A program made the translations under genes and the position numbers. The notes under the pieces were generated by a model that saw only the letters and a list, made by a program, of their open reading frames with translations, did not search any database and was not told where the DNA came from. Below are positions 1 to 6,422 of a DNA stretch of 9,916 nt, in pieces. Position 1 is the stretch's first letter. Each line of letters starts with the position of its first letter. The stretch comes from DATKMG01 sp041476565 (GTDB lineage Bacteria; Acidobacteriota; Terriglobia; Versatilivoradales; Versatilivoraceae), in assembly GCA_041476565.1 (NCBI GenBank), contig JBGOTQ010000297.1:1-9916 (forward strand), in the 5' to 3' direction.

Positions 1-615
1 CCCGATTCTGGCCGTGCCCATCAGTTACAAGGTGAGATGTATCATTTACAGCAAAACCGCGCCAAAGCCTTGGAGGAATATGAGGCTGCCGTGAAGGCCA
101 GTCCGGAATTGCTGGAAGTCTGGCTGGAGATGGGAGATCTCGAGCGGTCTGACCTTCAATTCGAAAAGGCTGCCGCCGACTATAAAAAGGCCCTGGAGAT
201 CCAATCCTCCAATTACGATGCCCTTTACGGACTCGGGACCTGCTACCAACAACAGGAACCGGAAAAGGCTATTGAATTCTTCACTCAGGCAGTTCAGGTT
301 GCTCCAGCGCAAGCTGAGGGTCATGTGGCTCTGGGAGACGTCCTGTTGAAAACCAACCAGCCTGCAGAGGCACTAAAACAGCTGCAGGCCGCCGTTCAAC
401 TGGATCCTAAACTGCGGCAGGCCTACATCCTTCTAGGTCGGGCGCAGCAAGATTTGGGGCAGGACGCTCTGGCTGAACAATCGTTCCGGAAAGCCCGGGA
501 AATTGTCCAAACTGAGTTGGAGACACGACGGGATCAGGTAAGAAAGAGCCTTCAAATCCCGGCGCCGCAGGCAAAGGAAACCCCATCACCCGGAACAGGA
601 GAATCCCAAAAGTGA
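1..615 (+). CDS. TPR-repeat protein, 5'-truncated by window edge
   Basis: The frame is open from base 1 (P-D-S-G-R-A-H...) to the TGA at 613-615, so 204 C-terminal residues are visible and the true start lies upstream. The first ATG at 37 falls inside a TPR helix and is not a credible start. At least five tandem 34-residue TPR units can be read. Each has the usual small residues in helix A (G, A, L-G) and an A...Y/F...A pattern in helix B, ending in a P-E, D-P or A-P turn; examples are EEYEAAVKASPE and EALKQLQAAVQLDPK. A polar tail rich in Pro, Gln and Glu follows. TPR arrays form superhelical protein-protein docking surfaces, and no catalytic domain is visible. The stop overlaps the next gene's GTG start (GTGA), so the two are probably translationally coupled. 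The missing N-terminus could hold a signal peptide or another domain, so the specific role is unknown. Confidence 0.9.
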   Translation, partial: PDSGRAHQLQGEMYHLQQNRAKALEEYEAAVKASPELLEVWLEMGDLERSDLQFEKAAADYKKALEIQSSNYDALYGLGTCYQQQEPEKAIEFFTQAVQVAPAQAEGHVALGDVLLKTNQPAEALKQLQAAVQLDPKLRQAYILLGRAQQDLGQDALAEQSFRKAREIVQTELETRRDQVRKSLQIPAPQAKETPSPGTGESQK

Positions 616-1481
616 AGCATTTGTCCTTCGTTCAAGTCAGTCCTGCGATTCCCAACCTATCCTGGGTCAGCTACCTGGTATTAGTGTTAGGTCTCTTTTC
701 GATCGCTGGTTATTCTCAGAATCTCAACTTACCCGAGAGTCTTCAGCCTCTGTTCACTTCAGGTGTAGAGGCTTTAAAGAAGGGTGACCTCGATTCTGCC
801 GAGAAGAGCTTCCAGACAGTGATTGACAGGGGGGGCAAACTCTCGTTCGTCTACAACAATCTGGGCGCCGTATACCAACAACGCAAGCAGCACTCTCAGG
901 CCTTGACACAATTCCGGGAAGCCATTCGGTTGCAGCCCGATTACGCATCGCCTCGTATTCTCGCTGCAGCGAGCTTGATGGCTTTAGAAAGATTCCCCGA
1001 GGCGATCAAGGAGCTGGAATACGCCGCTAAGCTCCAGCCAAATGAACCTTTGGTTCGCCTCCAGTTGGCCAAGGTTTACGAACAGACGGGAAGTCTCGTT
1101 GGAAGGGTGGAGCAGTATCAGAAGCTGCGGGAGATCAATCCAAAAGAGCCAGAGTACGCATTCCAATTGGGAAGGGCCTTCATGGAACTGGCAGCCTGGT
1201 GCTCTCAGGAAATCGAGCGCATCAATCCTGCCTCGGCGCGGCTCCAACAGTCGATTGCCAACAATTACGTCTACCAGGGAAACAACGAGAAAGCGATCGA
1301 AGCCTTGAAAAAAGCTATCCTAGTTGCCCCCAAACTCCCTGACCTGCACCTTGCTTTGGCCCAACTATATGCTCAACAGGGTCGGACGACTGACGCCATC
1401 CAGGAGATCGATCTGGAGCTGGCCATCGTCCCGAACAGCCTGGCAGCGCTCACGATGAAAGAGAATCTGGAAAAGAGGTAG
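612..1481 (+). CDS. Secreted or membrane-anchored TPR-repeat protein
   Basis: This encodes 289 aa and starts at GTG 612, which overlaps the preceding TGA by 4 bp. The start is supported by AGGAG at 597-601, 10 nt upstream. Residues 18-36 form a hydrophobic segment (VSYLVLVLGLFSIAGY) that looks like a signal peptide or N-terminal anchor, so the protein is probably periplasmic. From about residue 46 to the C-terminus it is made of TPR units, roughly at 46-77, 78-111, 112-145, 146-179, then a degenerate unit, then 213-245 and 246-279. Typical pieces are YNNLGAVYQQ, FREAIRLQPD and EALKKAILVAP. No enzymatic motif is seen. It is the second of three adjacent TPR genes, which suggests an assembly or docking role in a complex; the partner is unknown. 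The degenerate region around residues 180-212, containing a lone Cys (W-C-S-Q-E), breaks the TPR register. Confidence 0.9.
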   Translation: MKHLSFVQVSPAIPNLSWVSYLVLVLGLFSIAGYSQNLNLPESLQPLFTSGVEALKKGDLDSAEKSFQTVIDRGGKLSFVYNNLGAVYQQRKQHSQALTQFREAIRLQPDYASPRILAAASLMALERFPEAIKELEYAAKLQPNEPLVRLQLAKVYEQTGSLVGRVEQYQKLREINPKEPEYAFQLGRAFMELAAWCSQEIERINPASARLQQSIANNYVYQGNNEKAIEALKKAILVAPKLPDLHLALAQLYAQQGRTTDAIQEIDLELAIVPNSLAALTMKENLEKR

Positions 1482-1487
1482 CGTAGG

Positions 1488-2477
1488 ATGCCTTTCCGGT
1501 TTTTGAGCGTGACCTTAATAGGCACTGTGCTCTTGTCATCTTCATACCTCCTGGGGGAAGACCAACAGCCCTCGGTATCTAAGGAATTATCCAAAGAGCC
1601 TCTCAACATCACTTCCATCCCCGATATTCCGGGGGATACGGCAACCCGAAAACTGATCGATGAGGCAATCAAACAGAGGGACCTGCTCAGTGCCGAGAAC
1701 CAACTGGTAAACTTGATCGAGCAGAATCCCAAATCTCCACAGCTGCTGGTTCTGTTGGGCCGGGTCCTATTCATGGACGGCAAGTACCTGAATGCCGCTG
1801 TCGCTTTCAAGAAGGCAGAGAAGATCACCGCCCTGAGGGAAGACGACCAGTTCACTGTGGCTATGTCCTTTGTCATTCTCAAACGCAGGGACTGGGCCAG
1901 GCAGGAAATGGAGAAGTTAGCTCAGGCAAATCAAAAGAATCCCCGCTACCCTTACTGGCTGGCCCGCCTGGACTATGATGAGACCAGGTATGCCGATGCA
2001 GTCGACAAGCTTAAAAAGGCCCTGATGCTCGATCCCGATTTCATGAGGGCCTACGACAACCTGGGCCTTTGCTACGAGGCACTGGGTGAATTTGAGCAAG
2101 CTTCCAAAAGTTATGAAAAAGCCAATCAACTAAATCGGCATCAGGGCTTCAATTCCGCCTGGCCTCCTCTTAACCTCGGGACACTTCTCTTGAATCGAGG
2201 GGATATTTCCGAAGCGGAAGCATATTTGAGGGAAGCTGTGAGCTGCGACCCCAAACTCCCTCAGGCTCGCTTCCAGCTGGGGACACTGCTCGAAAAGCAA
2301 GAAAAGTACAGGGAAGCAATTCAAGAACTCAATGAGGCTGCGACGCTCGATCCTTCCTACCCGGAACCCCATTACGCCCTGGCCAGGGTTTATCGGACCA
2401 CCGGAGATCTCAAGAATTCTGAAGCGGCCGCAAGAACCTTTCAAACCCTGAAACAGAAAAAGCAGGAACCCCGATGA
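1488..2477 (+). CDS. Secreted TPR-repeat protein
   Basis: This encodes 329 aa. ATG 1488 lies 6 bp after the upstream stop and is preceded by AGAGG at 1474-1478, 9 nt away. An N-terminal signal peptide is visible (MPFRFLSVTLIGTVLLSSSY, then L-L-G-E), followed by a low-complexity linker to about residue 50. TPR units then fill residues 52 to about 320. The most regular are AYDNLGLCYEALGEFEQA with KSYEKANQLN, LNLGTLLLNRGDISEAEAYL, and FQLGTLLEKQEKYREAI. Like its neighbour it should act outside the cytoplasm as a protein-binding scaffold. The stop overlaps the ATG of the next gene (ATGA), so the TPR genes and the UroD-family gene form one transcriptional and probably translationally coupled unit. 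No catalytic or nucleotide-binding motif is seen. The function beyond the fold is unknown. Confidence 0.9.
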   Translation: MPFRFLSVTLIGTVLLSSSYLLGEDQQPSVSKELSKEPLNITSIPDIPGDTATRKLIDEAIKQRDLLSAENQLVNLIEQNPKSPQLLVLLGRVLFMDGKYLNAAVAFKKAEKITALREDDQFTVAMSFVILKRRDWARQEMEKLAQANQKNPRYPYWLARLDYDETRYADAVDKLKKALMLDPDFMRAYDNLGLCYEALGEFEQASKSYEKANQLNRHQGFNSAWPPLNLGTLLLNRGDISEAEAYLREAVSCDPKLPQARFQLGTLLEKQEKYREAIQELNEAATLDPSYPEPHYALARVYRTTGDLKNSEAAARTFQTLKQKKQEPR

Positions 2478-3505
2478 ACGGATATCAAAGAGTCAAAGCT
2501 GCATTAGGCGGAGAGTGGCCGGATTCAACCCCGGTCATGCTGCACAATTTCATGATGGCAGCCAGGGAAGCTGGCTTCACGATGGCTCAATTTCGAAACG
2601 ACCCCCAGGTAATGGCTGACAGCTTCATCCAATCGGTCGAAACGTACCAGTATGACGGTGTAATGCTGGACGTGGACACTGTGACTTTGGCCGAGGCTGC
2701 GGGAGTGCCGATCGATTTCCCTGGAGACCAGCCCGCCCGATGCCATGGGGCAAAGCTCAAGCATCTCAGCGAGGTTGACCACCTGGAACCGATAGACATC
2801 GGGGCCTGCCGGAGGGTGCAAGTCTGGCTGGAAGCCGCTCGTCTGCTGGTTCGTCACTTTGGAAATGAAGTCTTTGTCAGGGGCAACTGTGACCAATGCC
2901 CATTCTCCCTCGCCAGCATGATGCGCAGCCCGGAGCAATGGATGATGGATCTTACCGAACCTGGCAGCCTGGAGAGAGTCTACTGCCTGCTGGACTATTG
3001 CCTCGATATTACGGTTCAATTCATCCGGCTCATGGCGCAAACCGGCGTCCACATGGTTTCCAACGGCGACAGTCCTGCTGGCCCGGAAATGATTTCACCT
3101 CACATGTACCGCCACTATGCCCTCCCCTCTGAACAAAAGGTCGTTCAGTTCGCTCACAGCCTGAATCTCCCCTACATCCTCCACATCTGTGGCAAGACCG
3201 ATCGCATTCTTGAGGACATGGTGTCCACCGGATCAGACGGCCTTGAACTCGACTACAAGACCAATATGGTCCTGGCAGAAGAGACCTTGCGGGGAAAGAC
3301 CACCTTCATTGGAAATCTCGACCCCAATGCCGTCCTGGCTTTGGGAACTCCCCAATTGGTCGAGACCGAGACACGCAAGTTGCTGGAATGCTTTCGCCAT
3401 AATCCCCGCTTCATTCTCAATGCCGGTTGCGCAATTCCGGCAATCACGCCCGCCGAAAACCTGCGGAGAATGATCCGTGCAGCTCGCCAGTTCGCGCGAG
3501 TCTGA
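2474..3505 (+). CDS. Uroporphyrinogen decarboxylase-family protein, corrinoid-methyltransferase-like
   Basis: This encodes 343 aa. ATG 2474 overlaps the previous TGA by 4 bp, with AGGA at 2464-2467 as the ribosome binding site. No signal peptide is seen, so it is cytoplasmic, unlike the secreted TPR proteins upstream. The length and C-terminal pattern fit the UroD/MtaA/CmuA TIM-barrel superfamily. H237-I-C239-G-K-T and N-A-G-C319-A-I-P, followed by TPAENLRRMI, reproduce the His-X-Cys...Cys zinc ligands that activate the corrinoid- or coenzyme-bound thiolate in MtaA/MtbA/CmuA-type methyltransferases. Other UroD-family marks are FIGNLDPNAVL (278-288) and G-L-E-L-D-Y (256-261). The HemE N-terminal substrate motif (R-Q-A-G-R-Y) is absent, so haem biosynthesis is unlikely. 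C139-D-Q-C142 is an additional Cys pair. The substrate is unknown: it could be methyl transfer or demethylation of a methoxylated compound. No corrinoid protein or activase is visible in the window. Confidence 0.85.
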   Translation: MNGYQRVKAALGGEWPDSTPVMLHNFMMAAREAGFTMAQFRNDPQVMADSFIQSVETYQYDGVMLDVDTVTLAEAAGVPIDFPGDQPARCHGAKLKHLSEVDHLEPIDIGACRRVQVWLEAARLLVRHFGNEVFVRGNCDQCPFSLASMMRSPEQWMMDLTEPGSLERVYCLLDYCLDITVQFIRLMAQTGVHMVSNGDSPAGPEMISPHMYRHYALPSEQKVVQFAHSLNLPYILHICGKTDRILEDMVSTGSDGLELDYKTNMVLAEETLRGKTTFIGNLDPNAVLALGTPQLVETETRKLLECFRHNPRFILNAGCAIPAITPAENLRRMIRAARQFARV

Positions 3506-3532
3506 GGATTACATATGGCTTTTGCAGTGCAG

Positions 3533-3563
3533 CGCGGACCTGATTTCCAAGTTCGCGGCTTTT
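3533..3563 (+). terminator. Possible Rho-independent terminator after the TPR/UroD operon
   Basis: CGCGGAC (3533-3539) pairs with GTTCGCG (3551-3557) as a 7-bp stem with one G-T wobble and an 11-nt loop. GC and then TTTT (3560-3563) follow. It lies 28 bp after the operon's last stop and before a convergent gene. The stem is short and the T-run has only four bases, so this is a tentative call. Confidence 0.35.
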
Positions 3564-3632
3564 CATAGGCGAGTTGATAGCATAGCCGTGCCGGAGCGCG
3601 GCGGCAAACCTTAGACCGCATTTTCATTAGAG

Positions 3633-5054
3633 TCAATCCAGGAGTTCCTTCTCAATCTGTTCGAGTGTCTTTCCCTTGGTTTCAGGCAGCTGTAACTTTA
3701 CGTACAAGAATCCGAAGACACAAATGGCAGCGTAAGTCCAGAAGGTGATTGCTGGACCCAGGACACGATTTAAGAACGGGAAGGTAAAAGTGAGCGTAAA
3801 GCAGCCGACCCACAGGGCAAAAACGGAGATCGACATGGCTGCCCCTCGAATTCGGTTTGGAAAGATCTCAGCAAGGACGACCCAAGTGACAGGTGCCAGT
3901 GTACAACCATAGCAGCCAATTGCGGCTACAACCAAGACCAGGAGATGAACACCCTGGGTGTGGGCGAAGTAACTGGCCCCGATTAAAACATAGAGTATCG
4001 ACAGCCCTACCCATCCGGCTAGCATCAAGACTCGTCGGCCCAACCGGTCCACGGTATGGATGGCCACGAAAGTGAAAGCAAGGTTTACAGTCCCCGTAAT
4101 TACAATGTTAAAAAGGATATCCGAGACTTTGTAACCTGCTGCAGCGAATACTTCTTCAGCATAATTGAAGATGACGTTGATGCCGCACCACTGTTGCAGC
4201 ACTGCGATTGTGACACCCAGCAACAAGATCTTTCTCATCTTGGGTTCTGACAAATCGCTGAAATTGACCCAGTCGATCTCATTGACCAGTGTTTCTTCAA
4301 TCTGAGCTAAGGTCTGCCGGGCATAAAACTCCCCCCCAATCCGGGCAAGGACAGCCTGGGCCTTTTCGTGTTTGCCACTCTTAGCCAACCATCGGGGGCT
4401 CTCAGGAACAAGGAACATGCAAAGAAAAAAGAAAAGGGCTGGCACGGCGGTTACCCCGAACATCCATCGCCAACCCACCTGCCCATTCCAGGAATTCAAA
4501 ATATCGAGCGAGGTCGCCTCGGGTAGCACGGGCCGGGCTATCAACCAGTTCGTGAACTGAGCGGCAAGGATACCTATGACAATTGTGAGCTGGTTGATGG
4601 AAACAAGCTTGCCTCGGACTGACGCTGGGGAGACTTCTGCGATGTACATTGGTGACAAGTTGGAGGCCAACCCGATGGCAACACCCCCCAGGATCCGCCA
4701 TATTACGAATTCCGTGAACACTCCCGCCATTCCTGTCCCGATAGAAGTCAGCGCGAACAGAAATCCGGACAGGAGGAGAAGCCGCTTGCGCCCGAACTTG
4801 TCGCTCAACACCCCGGCGAGTATCGCACCCATTAAACAACCGATCAGTGCACAACTCATAGCCCAGCCCTGGGCCGAGGGGTCGCGTAGTTGGAAATACT
4901 TCTCGTAAAACGGCTTTGCGCCACCAATCACGACCCAGTCGTAGCCAAACAGCAGCCCGCCCAAGGCAGCGGCCATCGACACTGACCAGATGTAAGTCAT
5001 GTTGTACCGGGTAGTAATAGGGACAGCACCGTCGGTTCTAGTTCCAGTAATCAT
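3633..5054 (-). CDS. Sugar-porter MFS permease (XylE/GLUT-like)
   Basis: This encodes 473 aa with about 12 hydrophobic segments, the usual length for sugar-porter MFS proteins, which are inner-membrane sugar:H+ symporters or facilitators. Family signatures appear in order: GGLLFGYD (32-39, with D39 matching the XylE proton-coupling Asp), SDKFGRK (84-90), R120 in WRILGGVAIG, NQLTIVIG (154-161, Q155 matching GLUT1 Q161), PESPRWL (217-223), QQWCGIN (287-293), N324 and DRLGRR (336-341), W391 and EIFPNRIRG (396-404), and PETKGKTLEQIE (457-468). Most sugar-contacting residues are therefore kept. The position matching XylE Q415/GLUT1 N411 appears to be Leu414. ATG 5054 has only a weak upstream AGG; M19 is a possible alternative start but has no visible ribosome binding site. 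It is convergent with the TPR operon and has its own promoter. The substrate is probably a hexose or pentose and cannot be fixed from sequence alone. Confidence 0.95.
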   Translation of the reverse strand: MITGTRTDGAVPITTRYNMTYIWSVSMAAALGGLLFGYDWVVIGGAKPFYEKYFQLRDPSAQGWAMSCALIGCLMGAILAGVLSDKFGRKRLLLLSGFLFALTSIGTGMAGVFTEFVIWRILGGVAIGLASNLSPMYIAEVSPASVRGKLVSINQLTIVIGILAAQFTNWLIARPVLPEATSLDILNSWNGQVGWRWMFGVTAVPALFFFLCMFLVPESPRWLAKSGKHEKAQAVLARIGGEFYARQTLAQIEETLVNEIDWVNFSDLSEPKMRKILLLGVTIAVLQQWCGINVIFNYAEEVFAAAGYKVSDILFNIVITGTVNLAFTFVAIHTVDRLGRRVLMLAGWVGLSILYVLIGASYFAHTQGVHLLVLVVAAIGCYGCTLAPVTWVVLAEIFPNRIRGAAMSISVFALWVGCFTLTFTFPFLNRVLGPAITFWTYAAICVFGFLYVKLQLPETKGKTLEQIEKELLD

Positions 5055-5098
5055 CTACTTGACCTGAAAGAGTTGGGTAGGAAGAAAACAAAGGCAGG

Positions 5099-5127
5099 TT
5101 TTTATCGTGATGTGCGTGTTATGTCAA
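5099..5127 (-). promoter_or_regulatory. Sigma70-type promoter for the sugar permease
   Basis: On the minus strand a perfect -35 box TTGACA (complement of 5122-5127) is followed by a 17-bp spacer and a -10 box TAAAAA (complement of 5099-5104, 4 of 6 consensus matches). Transcription would start near 5092, giving a leader of about 38 nt before ATG 5054. The position and spacing fit well. Confidence 0.6.
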
Positions 5128-5169
5128 GGGGCAGATTGGACGTTTGCTTCGTCGGTCTCTCATGAAAAT

Positions 5170-5222
5170 CGTCCTCGTATTCGTGCTCTTCCTCGACAAG
5201 GAACCTTCCGAGTACGACGACG
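5170..5222. repeat. Stem-loop 1 of intergenic cluster
   Basis: CGTCCTCGTATTCG (5170-5183) pairs with CGAGTACGACGACG (5209-5222): 12 Watson-Crick pairs, one G-T wobble and one mismatch. Inside it, TTCCT (5189-5193) pairs with AGGAA (5199-5203) around a 5-nt loop, separated from the outer stem by a symmetrical 5x5 internal loop. It lies about 45 bp upstream of the permease promoter. There is no T-tract, so it is not a simple terminator. Confidence 0.6.
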
Positions 5223-5226
5223 ACGC

Positions 5227-5263
5227 GCTTCGCAGACATGCGAACCCGGCATGTCTGCGAAGC
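5227..5263. repeat. Perfect 15-bp inverted repeat (stem-loop 2)
   Basis: GCTTCGCAGACATGC (5227-5241) and GCATGTCTGCGAAGC (5249-5263) are exact reverse complements separated by the 7-nt loop GAACCCG. It is the strongest palindrome in the window. Neither strand has an adjacent T-run, which argues against an intrinsic terminator. A folded RNA element, a regulator binding site or a remnant of an extragenic palindrome family are all possible. Confidence 0.85.
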
Positions 5264-5266
5264 CCC

Positions 5267-5326
5267 CACTTAGATCCAGTCAACCGAGCGCGCCAATGCG
5301 TGTCGGGCTGTCTGGATGTAGAAGTG
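5267..5326. repeat. Stem-loop 3 of intergenic cluster (imperfect)
   Basis: This is a nested imperfect hairpin. CACTT (5267-5271) pairs with AAGTG (5322-5326), ATCCAG (5274-5279) with CTGGAT (5312-5317), CCGA (5284-5287) with TCGG (5303-5306), and CGC (5289-5291) with GCG (5298-5300). Short internal loops separate the helices. Each helix is short, but they nest in the correct order. It begins 3 nt after stem-loop 2. Confidence 0.45.
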
Positions 5327-5337
5327 TCTTTCTCCAC

Positions 5338-5389
5338 AGTTGGGCATCCTCCAACAAGACACCCTCAGCCACTGGAGGATTTTCCAACT
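5338..5389. repeat. Stem-loop 4 of intergenic cluster
   Basis: AGTTGG (5338-5343) pairs with CCAACT (5384-5389), and ATCCTCCA (5346-5353) pairs with TGGAGGAT (5373-5380). That is 14 perfect pairs broken by one 2x3 internal loop, closing a 19-nt loop. No adjacent T-tract makes it a terminator. Confidence 0.65.
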
Positions 5390-5400
5390 ACAGACATACA

Positions 5401-5437
5401 AAAAGCATCTGTCTGCGCCACCCGGCAATGTGCTTTT
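5401..5437. repeat. Stem-loop 5 of intergenic cluster (weak)
   Basis: AAAAGCA (5401-5407) pairs with TGCTTTT (5431-5437), and GCC (5417-5419) with GGC (5424-5426) inside it. A competing pairing, CAGACA (5391-5396) with TGTCTG (5410-5415), cannot form at the same time. The two could be alternative structures or chance. Confidence 0.4.
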
Positions 5438-5468
5438 GGCAGTAACCCTGGGGTTCTTGACCCTATGG

Positions 5469-5507
5469 AAAAACCCACGATTGATTCAGGAAATGAATCA
5501 ATCGTGG
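5469..5507 (-). terminator. Rho-independent terminator of the aldo/keto reductase gene
   Basis: A 14-bp perfect stem (5475-5488 with 5494-5507; CCACGATTGATTCA on the left arm) closes the 5-nt loop GGAAA. Reading the minus strand, the stem is followed by G and then TTTTT (complement of 5469-5473). It sits about 40 bp after the reductase stop codon. In the plus direction a six-T run occurs at 5518-5523, 10 nt after the stem, which is too far for a typical bidirectional terminator. Confidence 0.75.
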
Positions 5508-5546
5508 CTACCCCTGCTTTTTTCATTGGCGGCGGGGCCCCTCCTG

Positions 5547-6422
5547 CTAAGCTGCAACGAATCGAGGCATCTTCTGCACCACTTCATCCAGGTGTTCCTT
5601 CCTGGAGAACCCGATCGTGAAAGCATCCACGCAATCCAGTTTAACGGCGTGTTCAATTGCCCGACTCACGTCGTGAGTTAACTGGCCAGCCCCAAGTATT
5701 TTCATCCCTATGACACCCTTGCCACTCCTCTTCATCTCTTGCAGGACAGAGATTACCGTGGCCGCGTCCGCGTCCATGTGTGCTTGGATTGGATTGATTC
5801 TGGCCAGATCCACCTGAACCCAAGGATGGTTTGCCGCCACTTTCAAAGCCTCCAGAGTATGGCAGGATACTCCGTTGGCGCGGATAATGCCCTTCTCTCT
5901 GGCTTTCGACAGGACCTCCATGGCGCCTTGTCGCTCTTGGGGCCAGTTGGCGCTCATCATACAATGCAGTAGAACCACATCAATGAAGTCGGTCCCCAAT
6001 TCCTTACGGAACCTGTCCAAATCAGCCCACATTTCATCGGCTGTGACGGCATGGGTCTTGGTCAACAGGACAACCCGATTCCGTCCGACTCGTTTCATCC
6101 CGGCGTTCAGATGCGCGTGGCTTCCATACTGGTCCGCCGTTTCCCAGAAATTGATCCCCTGATCAAACCCGTAGCAGAGCAAATCAGAAAAGGCCCTGAC
6201 CCCGAGACGCGTTTGCTCGGAAGAGTGATTTACCCCGTTGGTTCCACTCCCCAATGCAAGACGCGAGAGTTTGATCCCTGTATTGCCCAGCAGCACCTGG
6301 TCAGAACCTAACTTTTTGGTTGAGGCCGAAGCCTGAATCGTACTTCTGTTCAATCCGATCCATACTGAACCGACGCCGACGAGCCCCTGAGTTATAAATT
6401 CACGCCGATTGACATTGTGCAT
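5547..6422 (-). CDS. Tat-exported aldo/keto reductase family protein
   Basis: This encodes 291 aa. ATG 6422 is preceded on the minus strand by GAGGA at 6427-6431, 4 nt upstream. The N-terminus carries a twin-arginine signal (N5-R-R-E-F-I10, then a hydrophobic stretch to about residue 24), so the folded protein should be exported by Tat to the periplasm. The mature part is an AKR (beta/alpha)8 barrel, a family of NAD(P)H-dependent carbonyl or sugar oxidoreductases. The catalytic tetrad can be placed as E94 (in WETADQYG, where the family normally has Asp), Y99, K122 (LLTKTHA) and H153 (VLLHCM). The barrel end is marked by GVIGMKILGAG (236-246) and FTIGFSRKEHLDEV (268-281). No C-terminal Fe-S motif is present. 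It is divergent from a Tat-exported Gfo/Idh/MocA gene and upstream of a sugar permease on the same strand, which suggests sugar metabolism. The substrate and cofactor source in the periplasm are unknown. Confidence 0.9.
   Translation of the reverse strand: MHNVNRREFITQGLVGVGSVWIGLNRSTIQASASTKKLGSDQVLLGNTGIKLSRLALGSGTNGVNHSSEQTRLGVRAFSDLLCYGFDQGINFWETADQYGSHAHLNAGMKRVGRNRVVLLTKTHAVTADEMWADLDRFRKELGTDFIDVVLLHCMMSANWPQERQGAMEVLSKAREKGIIRANGVSCHTLEALKVAANHPWVQVDLARINPIQAHMDADAATVISVLQEMKRSGKGVIGMKILGAGQLTHDVSRAIEHAVKLDCVDAFTIGFSRKEHLDEVVQKMPRFVAA

Noticed and set aside
1373..1882. 169-codon minus-strand open frame across the junction of two TPR genes
   Set aside because: It is antisense to two well-supported TPR genes and the translation shows no domain.
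2525..3052. 175-codon minus-strand open frame inside the UroD-family gene
   Set aside because: It is a shadow frame antisense to a gene with clear family motifs, with no ribosome binding site and no recognisable product.
2474..3505. Annotation as hemE (uroporphyrinogen decarboxylase of haem synthesis)
   Set aside because: The R-Q-A-G-R-Y substrate motif is missing, the zinc ligands of the methyltransferase branch are present, and no haem genes are adjacent.
5338..5389. Integron attC site, because GTTGGGC fits the GTTRRRY core
   Set aside because: The core lies on the wrong side of the hairpin for attC, no matching RYYYAAC partner is found upstream, and there is no cassette layout or integrase.
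5170..5507. CRISPR array
   Set aside because: The hairpins differ in sequence, so there is no repeated direct repeat with spacers, and no cas gene is present.
5144..5620. 158-codon plus-strand open frame beginning L-R-R-S-L-M-K-I-V-L
   Set aside because: It runs through all the stem-loops and into the antisense of the reductase 3' end, has no ribosome binding site and no recognisable domain. The inverted repeats explain the sequence better.
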